A DNA stretch of 64,000 bases from Alistipes indistinctus YIT 12060 (GCF_025144995.1 NZ_CP102250.1:1860001-1924000); one strand, 5' to 3'. Counted from the first letter of the stretch, positions 18,501 through 28,324 are shown. Notes: generated by a model from the sequence alone, not told the origin. Made by a program: numbers and translations.

Positions 18501-21500
18501 TTAGAAAGTTACGTTAACACCCAGGGACATGGTACGCATGTAGGGATAGGCATAGGCACCTACTTCGTAACCGCCGACCAGCGACATGCGCGGGTCGATG
18601 CCGGCATGCTGGGTCCACATCCACACGTTGTCGGCCGAAGCGTAAACGCGGATGCCGCCGATGCCGATCTTGTCCATCCATTTCTGCGGCAGGTTGTAGC
18701 CGAGGGTCAGGTTCTTCACGTTCAGATACGAGGCGCTGAACAGCGACATGTCGGTATACATCCAGCTGCCGATTTCGGCACCGTTGGTGTAAGTGGTTCC
18801 GTACATCTGCATCGGGAATTTGGCTCCGGTGTTGTCCGGGGTCCAGGTATTGCCTTTCATTTCAGCGGAAAGTGCGCCGGCTAGTTTCTGGTTGTTATAA
18901 AGGTTGAGTGCGTATTCGTTGCTGAAGAACTTACCGCCGCACTGGAATGCGAACGTAGCCGCGAAGTCGAGGTCTTTCCAACGGAACGAGGTGCTGAAGC
19001 CGCCGATGAACTTCGGAGTGGCCGAGCCGAACTCCTGGCGGGTAGCCAGCGAGTAGTCGGTCGTATAGACTACATTGCCCTCCTTGATGTCACCGTAAAC
19101 GTGCGACGCCTTTTGCAGCTTGTCGATGTTGGACGAAGAGACGGTGGAAGCGAACAGCGGAAGACCGGAAGCCTGGTCTACGCCGCCGTATTTGAACAGG
19201 TACATGTTGTACAGGTCCTTGCCTTTGCCGCGCAGGTAGACGATGTTTCCAACAGCTCCGCCGCCGCCTTTACTCCAGGCATCGACTCCTGCCGTCCAAC
19301 CCCCGTTCAAAGCTTCGGTTCCGATTCCTTCGGGGACACCGATGATTTTGTTGGTGTAGTGCGTGCCGTTTACAGAGAACGACCAGAGGATATCCGGGGT
19401 CTTGATGATGTCTACGCCCAATTCGATTTCGATACCCTGGTTGCGCATCTTCGCGTTGTTGCGGTCGATCGAAGGCTGGCCGAGACTGATGGCGATCGGT
19501 TGAGCCCAGATCATGTCGTCGACGGTGATGTTGTAGTAGTCGATCGTACCGTAGAAGCGATCCCACAGGCGGAAGTCGAGGCCGATGTCGAAGGTCTTTT
19601 TCTTCTCCCAGGTCAGGCCGGAGTTTACGTAGTTGCCGAGACCCAACGTGATGTTGGCCGGAACGACGTTGGTCCCGCTGTAAGTATATCCGTTGGCCCC
19701 GTAGCTCCAGGTCTGATAGCCCGAGTAGCGGTCCACACCATTCTGGTTACCCATTATACCGTAGTCGGCGCGCAGTTTCAAGTCTGTCAGCCAGGTCGCA
19801 TCGGCCAGCCAGGATTCGCCCGAAAGACGCCATGCGCCGCCTACGGACCAGAAGGTGCCCCAGCGGGTGTCGTTGTACCGGAATTTCGAAGAACCGTCGG
19901 TACGAACCGATGCCGTTACGTAGTATTTGTTATCGTAGTTGTAGTTCGCCCGCATGAAGTAGCCTTCGAGAGCTTCCTCATCGATACCGCCTCCGATGCC
20001 GCTGAAAGTGGCGCCGCCGTTCAGTGCGAGGAAGTTCGTGAATGCCTGGAAGTCGGGAATGATCGAACTTTGCGTCTTGTAGTTCAGGCTGTAACCGCGG
20101 TTCCAGTTGAACTCGTGCCCGATCATGGCGTCCACGTGGTGCTTGCCGTAATCGTGGGCCCAGTTCAGGGTCTGCTGCGTGTTGATGTTGTTGTATTCGT
20201 TGTAGTTCTGGCCCCATGCGCCGCCGGTCGATACGGCACTGCCGGTTACGGGGTTCCAGTAGCGGCTGCGCATCGCAAAGGTCTGGTCGGTCGAAAGGTT
20301 GGCCTGGAATGTGAAGTCTTTGAGGAACTTGGCTTCCACATAACCGCGGATGTTGATGTCGTTCGAGATCGTCTCGTCCTTGTCGTGGTTCAGGATGTAA
20401 TCCAGATTTGCGGTCGAGGTGGGACCGCCGGTCGGACCGACTACCGATCCGTTCTGTTCCGCTGCAGAGGTGTATTGTTTGTTGCCTGCGGCATCCAGGA
20501 TGTAGGAGCCGTCGGCGTTGCGTTGGAAGAGCGGAATCAGGGCGCTCTGACCGTTCACCCACCGGAATACGTTGGCGACGGCGCTGCCCGGGTTACGGCC
20601 GTAGCGCGTTGCCGGGGACTGTACGGCCCGGCGGCTGTAAGCCATGTTGATACCGGCCTTCAGCCATTTGGTGATCTGCGAGTTGATGTTGCTGCGGACG
20701 TTGTAGCGGTTGAACTGCGATCCCTGAATGTAAGAGGGGTCTTCCAGGTAACCGGCCGAGATGAAATAGTCGGTCTTGTCGGTGGCGCCGCTGACAGAAA
20801 CGTTGTACTCCTGGCGGAAACGGTTCTGCAGGAAATGGCCGTCCCAGGGATCCCAGTAAAGCAATTCAGCGTTCGGGTTGAGTTTGCCGGTCATCGGATC
20901 GATCAGGTAAGCACCCGTCATCGTCGAACTGGCCGACGAACCGCTGCCGGTAGAGATGTATTTTGCCCCCGGAACGTTGTAGAGCATATAGTTGCCCAAA
21001 GAGTTTTGTGCAAACCCTGAGGTTTTGCCCAGAGCCGGTGCGTCGAACAGGTGCTGGCTGGCGAAGAGGGCCGCCTCTTCGTGGCTCATGTTCGGGTTCT
21101 TTACGTTGGTCGTGAAGTCCTTGCCGCCGTAAAAACGGGCCGTGTTGTAGATCGACTGCCATGCCCATTCGTACAGACTGGCCGGATCGTCGATCTTTTC
21201 ATACGTGAACGGTCCCTGCTGGTTGATGCCCCAGCGGCCTTCGAAAGTCACTTTGGCGCGCCCCTGCTGGCCTTTCTTGGTCGTTACCATCACGACGCCG
21301 TTGGCGCCGCGCGAACCCCACAGGGCGGTCGAAGCGGCATCTTTCAATACCGTGATCGATTCGATATCTTTCGGGTTCAACGAGGAAAGCGCGTTCGAGT
21401 TCGTGTTAGGCACACCGTCGATCACGATCAGTGCGTCCGAGTTGTTCTGGGTCCCGGAACCGATACCGCGGACACGGATACCCATGTCGACACCGGGCTG

Positions 21501-21971
21501 TCCGTCGATCGAAGCCACCTGCAAACCGGGGATTGCGCCCTCGAGTGCACGCGACAGCGTCGAGTTGGATTGTGAGCTGATCAGTTTCGAGTCGATCGAG
21601 CTGACGGCACCGGTCAGGTCTTTTTTCTTGGCGGTACCGAAAGCCTGTACAACGACTTCGTCCAATGCCGTGGCATCGTCCTCGAGGGTGACGTTGATGG
21701 TGGAGCTGGTACTCGCGGTAGCCGTCACGGACTTCGTACCCAGGAAAGAGAATTTGATTTTGCTTCCTTGGTTGGCTTTGATGGTGTAGTCACCGTCCAA
21801 GCCCGTCGAAGTACCTACGGTGGTACCCACCACTTCCACGCTGGCGCCGATGATCGGTTGCCCGTCACTGCCCTTCACCACGCCGGAGTAAGTCCGCTCC
21901 TGCGCCTGAACCAGCGTCATGCTTAACACTGCCATACACAGCGTTAAAAACAATCGTAGAGTTCCTTTCAT
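18501..21971 (-). CDS. SusC-family TonB-dependent outer membrane transporter, cassette 1
   Basis: 1156 residues from the ATG opening MKGTLRLFLTLCMAVLSM. The signal peptide (cleavage after LVQA) is followed by a carboxypeptidase-regulatory-like domain (about 25-105), a TonB-box-like EVVVQAFGTAKKKDL, the plug (DGVPNTNSNAL, WGSRGANGVVMVTTKKGQQG) and a barrel ending in GVNVTF. There is no N-terminal STN signalling domain. An in-frame ATG 48 bp upstream (MQFLGVYLF) is an alternative start within the leader. It carries leader type A and signal-peptide allele 'LTLCMAV', shared with cassette 2. No consensus promoter is seen upstream, so it is predicted silent in this arrangement. Confidence 0.95.
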   Translation of the reverse strand: MKGTLRLFLTLCMAVLSMTLVQAQERTYSGVVKGSDGQPIIGASVEVVGTTVGTSTGLDGDYTIKANQGSKIKFSFLGTKSVTATASTSSTINVTLEDDATALDEVVVQAFGTAKKKDLTGAVSSIDSKLISSQSNSTLSRALEGAIPGLQVASIDGQPGVDMGIRVRGIGSGTQNNSDALIVIDGVPNTNSNALSSLNPKDIESITVLKDAASTALWGSRGANGVVMVTTKKGQQGRAKVTFEGRWGINQQGPFTYEKIDDPASLYEWAWQSIYNTARFYGGKDFTTNVKNPNMSHEEAALFASQHLFDAPALGKTSGFAQNSLGNYMLYNVPGAKYISTGSGSSASSTMTGAYLIDPMTGKLNPNAELLYWDPWDGHFLQNRFRQEYNVSVSGATDKTDYFISAGYLEDPSYIQGSQFNRYNVRSNINSQITKWLKAGINMAYSRRAVQSPATRYGRNPGSAVANVFRWVNGQSALIPLFQRNADGSYILDAAGNKQYTSAAEQNGSVVGPTGGPTSTANLDYILNHDKDETISNDINIRGYVEAKFLKDFTFQANLSTDQTFAMRSRYWNPVTGSAVSTGGAWGQNYNEYNNINTQQTLNWAHDYGKHHVDAMIGHEFNWNRGYSLNYKTQSSIIPDFQAFTNFLALNGGATFSGIGGGIDEEALEGYFMRANYNYDNKYYVTASVRTDGSSKFRYNDTRWGTFWSVGGAWRLSGESWLADATWLTDLKLRADYGIMGNQNGVDRYSGYQTWSYGANGYTYSGTNVVPANITLGLGNYVNSGLTWEKKKTFDIGLDFRLWDRFYGTIDYYNITVDDMIWAQPIAISLGQPSIDRNNAKMRNQGIEIELGVDIIKTPDILWSFSVNGTHYTNKIIGVPEGIGTEALNGGWTAGVDAWSKGGGGAVGNIVYLRGKGKDLYNMYLFKYGGVDQASGLPLFASTVSSSNIDKLQKASHVYGDIKEGNVVYTTDYSLATRQEFGSATPKFIGGFSTSFRWKDLDFAATFAFQCGGKFFSNEYALNLYNNQKLAGALSAEMKGNTWTPDNTGAKFPMQMYGTTYTNGAEIGSWMYTDMSLFSASYLNVKNLTLGYNLPQKWMDKIGIGGIRVYASADNVWMWTQHAGIDPRMSLVGGYEVGAYAYPYMRTMSLGVNVTF

Positions 21972-22053
21972 AATTAATTGTTTAAGGTTAATAAAAAGGT
22001 ATACGCCGAGAAACTGCATGACGAACAGCCTTGTAAAGACCGTTTTAGCAGTT
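21972..22053 (-). promoter_or_regulatory. SusC1 5' leader, type A hairpin
   Basis: 82 nt between the 11-mer and the ATG. Arms AAACTGC and GCAGTTT (22011-22017, 22048-22054) pair around a 30-nt loop. The proximal part reads TCGGCGTATACC, then the constant TTAACCTTAAACAATTAATT before ATG. The upper part is nearly identical to the SusC4 leader. Confidence 0.65.
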
Positions 22054-22064
22054 TTAATCGTTCG
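22054..22064 (-). repeat. 11-bp SusC-associated site 1 (putative recombination site)
   Basis: CGAACGATTAA reading toward SusC1. Flanks are AAA upstream and AACTGC downstream. One of six identical copies, one per SusC gene. Confidence 0.8.
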
Positions 22065-22146
22065 TTTGAAGCACGCCTTTTCGGCACGCCTAAACAGCGT
22101 ATTTAAAGACCTAAAAACAACATTATGAAGTGTCTTAAAAAGTCCA
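22065..22146 (-). repeat. Conserved block upstream of site 1
   Basis: About 80 bp shared with the regions upstream of sites 2 and 5. It includes GTTGTTTTTAGGTCTTTAAA and the direct repeat GGCGTGCC-gaaaa-GGCGTGC next to the site. The nearest promoter-like string is TAATGTTG, one mismatch from TAnnTTTG and without a -33 element. Confidence 0.6.
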
Positions 22147-22171
22147 GATAATAATTTATTTAGGTGTAGTG

Positions 22172-22215
22172 AAAAGCCGGAGGGTAGTGGCAGTAATCGC
22201 CACTACCCTCCGGCT
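22172..22215 (-). terminator. Second terminator between SusD2 and SusC1
   Basis: 17-bp arms AGCCGGAGGGTAGTGGC (22175-22191) and GCCACTACCCTCCGGCT (22199-22215), 7-nt loop, then TTTTC on the minus strand. It stops transcripts from cassette 2 before site 1. Confidence 0.8.
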
Positions 22216-22263
22216 GATTTGGCGGAATATGCAGATTCGTTAAATCGGGCGGAGTGATCAAAC

Positions 22264-22361
22264 AAAAACCAGGGCGGAACTTGCGGTTCCGCCCTGGCCA
22301 GCTGTGAGACTGATTAATCTAACCTATTAATTATTTGAGAAGTAAAAAAGGTTAGGCAAAA
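22264..22361 (-). terminator. Conserved 3' block of cassette 2 with strong intrinsic terminator
   Basis: The terminator has 12-bp arms CCAGGGCGGAAC (22269-22280) and GTTCCGCCCTGG (22286-22297) and a T5 run (22264-22268). Upstream in the transcript, CTAACC and GGTTAG form a smaller hairpin around ttacttctcaaataattaat. The whole block of about 100 bp recurs after SusD3, 4, 5 and 6. Confidence 0.85.
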
Positions 22362-22435
22362 TGAAAGTAGAATGAAAGTTGTTAAATTATTTAAGTTTGT
22401 TGATGTGTTAAGGTTGGTTGACTTTAAGCAGAATT

Positions 22436-22508
22436 GCGACAGAACTGGGTTCGACAAATGAATAATGATATGCTCTCCTCTGCTCTTTCTCGTTCCCAAT
22501 TCTGTCGC
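22436..22508 (-). other. Stem-loop element in the SusD2 3' region
   Basis: Arms GCGACAGAACTGGG (22436-22449) and CCCAATTCTGTCGC (22495-22508) pair with one mismatch across a 45-nt loop. An outer, weaker pair lies at about 22417-22428 and 22548-22560. Same position and size as the elements after the other SusD genes, but an unrelated stem sequence. Confidence 0.6.
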
Positions 22509-22563
22509 AGACCTTAAAACTTACGATTTGTTGACGCGTTGATTGATTTTAAAGGTCAACTTA

Positions 22564-24201
22564 TTAGTTATCCTGTACAATCAGATCATTATAATTCGTC
22601 GATTCTTCCGGAATCTGCAAAGCCATATTTGGAACGGTCAGGGTCGTGGCTTTAATCCAGTGTACATTGGATCCGTTACGATCTACTGGCTTATTCCAAC
22701 GTTTGTTGTTGTAATATTCCAGACCGTTTTCACCCCACATTTCGATGCGGGTCTGAAGTTGAACCATTTCCAATGCAGACAGGCCTTTCATTTCCGTGTA
22801 GGAATCGCAGGTTAATGGCGTGGCTCTTTCTTTGGTACGAGCTGCCAATAGGATATTCAACGTAGCTTTTGCATCCCCTGTGCCGCTCTGCGCTTCCGCT
22901 TCCGCTTTCATGAGGTAAACCTCCGAAAGACGCATCAGAATAACGTCTGTAAAAAATGAGGTCGCTTTCGCCTGAGACGGATCGGTCCCGCCGCCTGTTC
23001 CCACGGTGCAGGCGAACTTCAGGTTCGAGTACGGAAGGATTTTGGTAGAAGTTCCGTTAGCATATTCATAATCTGTATCAGGTAAACCGGTTACCCAGAA
23101 ATTCTGTTTGCGGTAGTCATTCTCGTTGATCTTGTCATAGAGGCGATCGTCGATACGGGCATAATTGCCGCCCGAACCGCCGCTGCAACATCCGTAAGTA
23201 TTGAAAAAATAAACCAGGTAAGCTTTGTCTTTGGTCTGGGCAAGAGGCCATCCTAAAATACATTCGGGATTCTGTGCCAGTGACAGAAAACCTGAATTAA
23301 CGGCATAGTATTGGGCTTTCCCTGTCGCATCCGGAATATTCTGGGCCACATACTGTCCCTGCGACATAAATTGAGCCCCATATACGGCGATGATCTGGTC
23401 GCATGCATGAATAGCCGTACTCCACTGGCCTGTAGCCAGCGCTACTTTAGCTTTCAGGAAGTAGGCTACACCGGCATCGAGATCGTCTTTAGCCTCGGTA
23501 AAACCGTTCGACCCGTCGGCCGTGAACCCGGCAATCGCTTTGTCCAGATCTTTGTTGATCGAATCGTAGCAGTTTTGCAGAGAAGCACGAGCCTGATAGG
23601 GCTGAGCAGGATTGTAGTAAGAATAGTACGGAACGCCGAGTTTGTCTTTGCCTCCAGCCATATATGCTTGCTGATAGTTATCCACCAACCAGTTATAGGC
23701 ATAAGCCCGGATTAGATAAGCCCAAGCTTGGTACTTCTTCATCGTCGCATTGTTACCTACTGTCTTGTCATCAACGACATTGAGCACTTTGTTGGCATCA
23801 GTTACCCAAACCCAACCTTGTTCCCAGTAAGGATAGTTTCTGGTTGAATTGGCAGTTCGGAAATCCGTCAAAGCATACTCGTCGCGGCCAAACCCGCTTG
23901 CGGTCGCTTGTTGTCCGAACACGACATCATTACCTTCGAAGCTACGCATGGGCAACATTCCGAAATACGAGCCATAACGATATTCCAAAGCTCCACCCTT
24001 GGAATTGTTTTTGAGTATCTCTGTAGGCAGTCCGCCAGCGACTCCGCCCAAAATGACTTCGATCGTTTCATCATCCGCGGTGGCAAGTAACTCCTTTACC
24101 TGTTCGTCGGTGATGGCGTTGGGAGGAGCAATATTCAGCTTTTCGTAGCATGAAGAGGTGACTAACCCCACCAATGAAAGTGCTATTAAGTATTTTTTCA
24201 T
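22564..24201 (-). CDS. SusD-family surface glycan-binding lipoprotein, cassette 2
   Basis: 545 residues; lipobox SLVGLVTSSC (Cys18), then YEKLNIAPPNAITDEQVKEL. SusD scaffold motifs include KYQAWAYLIRAYAYNWLVDN, LMRLSEVYLMKAEAEAQSGT and the near-C-terminal RIEMWGENGLEYYNNKRW. It starts 12 bp after SusC2. The coding sequence is visibly more AT-rich than cassette 5. A Gly/Cys-rich surface loop (TYGCCSGGSGGNYARI) is unique to this member. Confidence 0.95.
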   Translation of the reverse strand: MKKYLIALSLVGLVTSSCYEKLNIAPPNAITDEQVKELLATADDETIEVILGGVAGGLPTEILKNNSKGGALEYRYGSYFGMLPMRSFEGNDVVFGQQATASGFGRDEYALTDFRTANSTRNYPYWEQGWVWVTDANKVLNVVDDKTVGNNATMKKYQAWAYLIRAYAYNWLVDNYQQAYMAGGKDKLGVPYYSYYNPAQPYQARASLQNCYDSINKDLDKAIAGFTADGSNGFTEAKDDLDAGVAYFLKAKVALATGQWSTAIHACDQIIAVYGAQFMSQGQYVAQNIPDATGKAQYYAVNSGFLSLAQNPECILGWPLAQTKDKAYLVYFFNTYGCCSGGSGGNYARIDDRLYDKINENDYRKQNFWVTGLPDTDYEYANGTSTKILPYSNLKFACTVGTGGGTDPSQAKATSFFTDVILMRLSEVYLMKAEAEAQSGTGDAKATLNILLAARTKERATPLTCDSYTEMKGLSALEMVQLQTRIEMWGENGLEYYNNKRWNKPVDRNGSNVHWIKATTLTVPNMALQIPEESTNYNDLIVQDN

Positions 24202-24213
24202 AATTGTGTTGTT

Positions 24214-27200
24214 TTAGAAAGTTACGTTAACACCCAGCGAGCAGGTCTTCATGTAAGGATAAGTTCCTCGACCGACAGCCCAACCTCCGGTGATATCCAT
24301 ACGCGGGTCAATGCCGGACTGACTGGTAATCAGCCACATGTTGTCGAGCGATGCGTAGACGCGGATGCCGCCGATGCCGATCTTGTCCATCCACCGTTGC
24401 GGGAAATTATAGCCTACCGTAATGTTCTTGACGCTCAAGTATGAGGCATTGAACAACGACATATCGGTATATTGCCATGAGCTACCCCATGCGATACCGC
24501 TGGCAGGCCAGCTGGCACCGTTCGGATTGGCATAAATCTGCATCGGGAATTTGGCGCCCGTATTCGTGTAGGTGGCATTGGCATTGGCACCGGCCGGCGA
24601 CCAAGTGTTATTCTTCATATCTGCCGAAACGGGTTTACCTATCTTTTGGTTATTATACCAGCCATCATAACCGTAATCGGCACTGAAGAATTTACCTCCG
24701 ATCTGGAATGCAAATGTTGCGGCAATATCGAAGTTTTTGTAAGTAAAGCTAGTACTGAAGCCGCCGATAAAGTCAGGAGTAGCATCGCCCAGTTCGACCC
24801 GGTCGGCAATCGAGTAGTTGGTCGTTCCAACCAAATCACCCTCTTTAGCGGAGCCGAAAGTCCCGGCAGTCGCTTCTGCTGCAGTTACGTAATGCGAATA
24901 AAGGGGCAAACCCGTTGTTTGGTCAACACCCATGTATCTTACCTGATAAATGTTGTAGTAGGGTTTGCCTTCCCCGCGCAAATAAATGATACCGGCACCA
25001 CCGCCCACGCCGGACATGCTCCATGCGTCCGAAGTTGCAGTCCAACAGTTATTCAGTTTCGGATCGCCTACGCCTTCAGGGGTATTGGCCATCGTGCTTT
25101 TATAATGTCCGCCATTTACGGAGAACGACCAAAGGATATCCGGAGTCTTGATGATATCCACGCCCAAATCGAACTCAATACCCCATGTTTTCATTTTAGC
25201 GGAGTTTGCAGCGATCGTGGTCTGTCCTTTTTCGATAGACATCGGAACATTCCACAGCATGTCATCGGTCATGCTGCGATACCAGTCGATCGTACCGTAG
25301 AAACGGTCCCACAGACGGAAATCCAGACCTACATCCCATGTCTTTTTCGTCTCCCAGGTCAGCGATGAGTTGGCCATGGCATTCTGAGTCAGTTTCCAAC
25401 CCGAAGGCATCGACGCACCTGAATTCAGCCAGCCTGTTGCAGCGTATCCCCATGTCGTATAGCCGGCATAATTTCCAATGCCGCTCTGGTTACCGGTAGT
25501 GCCATAATCAGCACGTAATTTCAGGTCGGTCAGCCAGGATGCATCTTTGATCCATTCTTCATTCGAGATACGCCAGGCACCTCCCAATGACCAGAACCAT
25601 CCCCAACGGTCCGATACGTTTTTGAATTTCGAAGACCCGTCGGTACGGACACTGGCGCTTATAAAATAGCGGCTATCATAGTTGTAATTTGCACGCAGGA
25701 AATAACCCTCCAGAGCGATCTGGTCCTCACCGCCACCGTTGCTACCCAGTGAAGCCTGGGCCGCAGCCGAAGTATTCAATGCGATGAAGTTGGCGAATGT
25801 ATTGAAGTTAGGAATCAAACTCATTGAACTTACATAGTTCAATGAAGAGCTGCGGGTCCAGTTAAATTCATGACCGAGCAAGGCATCTACATGATGTTTC
25901 CCGTAATCATGACTCCAGTTCAAAGTCTGGAGAGCGTTGATATTCATGTAATCCCAGTAGTTGCGGGCGAAACCTCCGCCAGATGTGCGGTAACGCCCCG
26001 TCTCTTTGTTGAAATAGCGAGATTTCATCATATAAGTCTCGTCAACAGCCAAAGAGGTGCGGAAAGTGAAATCTTTCAAGAATTTGGCCTCCAGATAACC
26101 GTTCATGTTAATATCGTTGTAAATGCTCTCGTTGATATTATCATGAGCGATTTTAATCGGGTCGTACTGGTTGGCCATCGGCGGAGCCGTTTGACCCAGC
26201 GGAGAATATACCACTCCGGTACGGTCGTTGACCAGCTTATTTCCGGCATCATCGCGCAATACCTCGCCGTTTTCATTGTATCGCCAAATGGGAGCCAGCA
26301 TATTGTCATCGTTGAACCAGATAAAAATATTCTCGTTCGTATCACCCGGGTTGCGTCCCCAACGGGTACCCGGCGACTGCATTGCGCGGCGGCTGTACGA
26401 CATGTTGATACCGGCTCTCAACCATTTTGTGACCTGCGTGTTGATATTACTACGAATATTGTAGCGGTTAAATTTTGATCCCATGATGTACGAGGGATCT
26501 TCGAGGTAACCGCCTGAAATGTAATAATCCGTTTTATCGGTTGCACCGCTGACCGAGATGTTGTACTCCTGACGGAATTTATTTTGCAGAAAGTAGTCAC
26601 GCCAATTGTCATAATAAAGCAATTGAGCGTTCGGGTTCAGTTTACCGTCTGTACCTACCAGGAACGTATTATTCATTGTAGAGCTTGCCGCTGTGCCCGT
26701 ACCCGTGGTAGTCAGATTACCGGCATCGGTCAATCCTGGCACTTTGTACAACAGATAGTTGTCCAAATCGTTCTTACTGCTGAAATCCGTAGTGCTTCCC
26801 GTATAGTTGAACAGGTGCTGGCTGGCGAACTTGGCCGCTTCTTCGTGCGACATATTCGGATTCTGCACATTAGTTGTGTACAGGTCGTTGCTAGCATAAC
26901 GGGCGGAGTTGTAAATTGAGCGCCAAGCCCACTCATAGATACTCTGCGGATCATCAATCAAATCGGGGTATCCCGACTGCCCGCACATGTTAATGCCCCA
27001 TTTGCCTTCAAATGTGATTTTAGCTTTACCCTGCTGACCTTTTTTAGTGGTTACGACCACGACGCCATTGGCACCACGCGAACCGTATAGAGAGGTCGAT
27101 GCCGCATCTTTTAAGACTGATATCGATTCCACATCTTTCGGGTTGATCGTCGAAAGGATATTTTTGTTTTGGTCGCTGTAGGGTACACCGTCGACTACAA

Positions 27201-27744
27201 TCAACGGATTCGAGTTATTCTGGTTGGCAGTACCGATACCGCGGATACGGATAGCCATATCCTGCCCCGGCTGACCATCTACAGAAGATACCTGAATACC
27301 AGGGATTGAGCCTTCAAGTGCTTTAGACAACGTTGAATTGGCTTGTGAACTGATAAGTTTCGAATCAATGGAACTAATCGAACCGGTTAGATCCTTTTTC
27401 TTCGCAGTTCCGTACGCAACAACAACTACATCTTCAAGAGATTGTGCGTCATCTTCCAATGTGACGTTAATAGTCGTGCTGGCTCCCGCGGTAGCCGTCA
27501 CGGATTTCGTACCCAGGAAAGAGAATTTGATTTTGCTCCCTTGGTTGGCTTTGATGGTGTAGTCACCGTCTAGGCCCGTCGAAGTGCCTACCGTGGTACC
27601 CACCACTTCCACGCTGGCGCCGATGATCGGTTGCCCGTCACTGCCCTTCACCACGCCGGAGTAAGTCCGCTCCTGCGCCTGAACCAGCGTCATGCTTAAC
27701 ACTGCCATACACAGCGTTAAAAACAATCGTAGAGTTCCTTTCAT
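24214..27744 (-). CDS. SusC-family TonB-dependent outer membrane transporter, cassette 2
   Basis: 1176 residues from MKGTLRLFLTLCMAV; an in-frame ATG at 27807 (MYNAVNHEFIGVF) lies in the leader. Signal peptide, carboxypeptidase-regulatory-like domain, TonB-box-like VVVVAYGTAKKKDL, then plug with a SDQNKNILSTINPKDVESI variant and YGSRGANGVVVVTTKKGQQ where the others have WGSRGANG. The barrel ends in the common GVNVTF. The signal-peptide allele equals SusC1, but the leader is type B like SusC3, a sign of past exchange between leaders and coding regions. No consensus promoter upstream; two terminators lie between it and cassette 3. Confidence 0.95.
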   Translation of the reverse strand: MKGTLRLFLTLCMAVLSMTLVQAQERTYSGVVKGSDGQPIIGASVEVVGTTVGTSTGLDGDYTIKANQGSKIKFSFLGTKSVTATAGASTTINVTLEDDAQSLEDVVVVAYGTAKKKDLTGSISSIDSKLISSQANSTLSKALEGSIPGIQVSSVDGQPGQDMAIRIRGIGTANQNNSNPLIVVDGVPYSDQNKNILSTINPKDVESISVLKDAASTSLYGSRGANGVVVVTTKKGQQGKAKITFEGKWGINMCGQSGYPDLIDDPQSIYEWAWRSIYNSARYASNDLYTTNVQNPNMSHEEAAKFASQHLFNYTGSTTDFSSKNDLDNYLLYKVPGLTDAGNLTTTGTGTAASSTMNNTFLVGTDGKLNPNAQLLYYDNWRDYFLQNKFRQEYNISVSGATDKTDYYISGGYLEDPSYIMGSKFNRYNIRSNINTQVTKWLRAGINMSYSRRAMQSPGTRWGRNPGDTNENIFIWFNDDNMLAPIWRYNENGEVLRDDAGNKLVNDRTGVVYSPLGQTAPPMANQYDPIKIAHDNINESIYNDINMNGYLEAKFLKDFTFRTSLAVDETYMMKSRYFNKETGRYRTSGGGFARNYWDYMNINALQTLNWSHDYGKHHVDALLGHEFNWTRSSSLNYVSSMSLIPNFNTFANFIALNTSAAAQASLGSNGGGEDQIALEGYFLRANYNYDSRYFISASVRTDGSSKFKNVSDRWGWFWSLGGAWRISNEEWIKDASWLTDLKLRADYGTTGNQSGIGNYAGYTTWGYAATGWLNSGASMPSGWKLTQNAMANSSLTWETKKTWDVGLDFRLWDRFYGTIDWYRSMTDDMLWNVPMSIEKGQTTIAANSAKMKTWGIEFDLGVDIIKTPDILWSFSVNGGHYKSTMANTPEGVGDPKLNNCWTATSDAWSMSGVGGGAGIIYLRGEGKPYYNIYQVRYMGVDQTTGLPLYSHYVTAAEATAGTFGSAKEGDLVGTTNYSIADRVELGDATPDFIGGFSTSFTYKNFDIAATFAFQIGGKFFSADYGYDGWYNNQKIGKPVSADMKNNTWSPAGANANATYTNTGAKFPMQIYANPNGASWPASGIAWGSSWQYTDMSLFNASYLSVKNITVGYNFPQRWMDKIGIGGIRVYASLDNMWLITSQSGIDPRMDITGGWAVGRGTYPYMKTCSLGVNVTF

Positions 27745-27821
27745 AATTAATTGTTTAAGGTTAATAACAAATACGCCGATAAATTCATGATTAACAGCAT
27801 TGTACATTTGTTATCATCGAA
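27745..27821 (-). promoter_or_regulatory. SusC2 5' leader, type B
   Basis: 77 nt from site 2 to the ATG. GATTAACA (27789-27796) can pair with TGTTATC (27809-27815) with one bulged base. The proximal part is TCGGCGTATTTGTTATTAACC, identical to SusC3. Confidence 0.55.
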
Positions 27822-27832
27822 TTAATCGTTCG
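27822..27832 (-). repeat. 11-bp SusC-associated site 2 (putative recombination site)
   Basis: CGAACGATTAA reading toward SusC2. The upstream flank GCTTCAAA is as at sites 1 and 5; the downstream flank TTCGATG is as at site 3. Confidence 0.8.
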
Positions 27833-27915
27833 TTTGAAGCACGCCTTTCTTACATGTCTAAACAGCGTATTTAAAGACCTAAAAACAACATTATTATATA
27901 GGTTAAAAAGTCCGG
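27833..27915 (-). repeat. Conserved block upstream of site 2
   Basis: Same sequence family as the blocks upstream of sites 1 and 5 (GTTGTTTTTAGGTCTTTAAA and GGCGTGCTTC next to the site). No TAnnTTTG match. Confidence 0.6.
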
Positions 27916-27937
27916 ATTGTATTGTATTTAGACGCAT

Positions 27938-27982
27938 TAAACAAACCGAAGGTTAGTAACTGGAAAAGCTACTAACCTTCGG
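27938..27982 (-). terminator. Second terminator between SusD3 and SusC2
   Basis: 13-bp arms CCGAAGGTTAGTA (27946-27958) and TACTAACCTTCGG (27970-27982), 11-nt loop, then TTTGTTT on the minus strand. It occupies the position of the AGCCGGAGGG hairpin of cassettes 1 and 5 with a different stem. Confidence 0.78.
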
Positions 27983-28040
27983 CTTGAATCTTCCGGCTTT
28001 TGTCGGAGTGTCGTATTGTGGAGACACCCGGATGTATCAA

Positions 28041-28139
28041 ACAAAAACCAGGGCGGAACTTGCGGTTCCGCCCTGGCCAGCTGTGAGACTGATTAATCTA
28101 ACCTATTAATTATTGAGAAGTAAAAAAGGTTAGGCAAAA
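28041..28139 (-). terminator. Conserved 3' block of cassette 3 with strong intrinsic terminator
   Basis: CCAGGGCGGAAC (28048-28059) pairs with GTTCCGCCCTGG (28065-28076), followed by T5 on the minus strand. The CTAACC/GGTTAG hairpin is also present. Confidence 0.85.
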
Positions 28140-28198
28140 ATGAATTTTAATAAAGAGTACTACAATGTCCTATACTTGTTGTTTGCGATACTTGTAAG

Positions 28199-28285
28199 AA
28201 TTGCAGCAGGATCGTGTCGAGAAAGATTAACCCTAATTTATTTAGTGGCTCCCTACAACCTTCCTTTCATGATCCTGCCACAATT
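28199..28285 (-). other. Stem-loop element A in the SusD3 3' region
   Basis: Arms AATTGCAGCAGGATCGTG (28199-28216) and CATGATCCTGCCACAATT (28268-28285) pair with few mismatches across about 51 nt. Same family as the GGATCGTG stems after SusD4, 5 and 6. Confidence 0.62.
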
Positions 28286-28324
28286 CTGTGAGAGTTTAGG
28301 AATTCCGTACACCTGATGGAAAAT

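Noticed and set aside
22100-22130. TAATGTTG upstream of sites 1, 2 and 5 as an ordinary promoter for those cassettes.
   Set aside because: It has a mismatch in the most conserved part of the -7 element and no -33 partner; kept only as a caveat to the single-promoter model.
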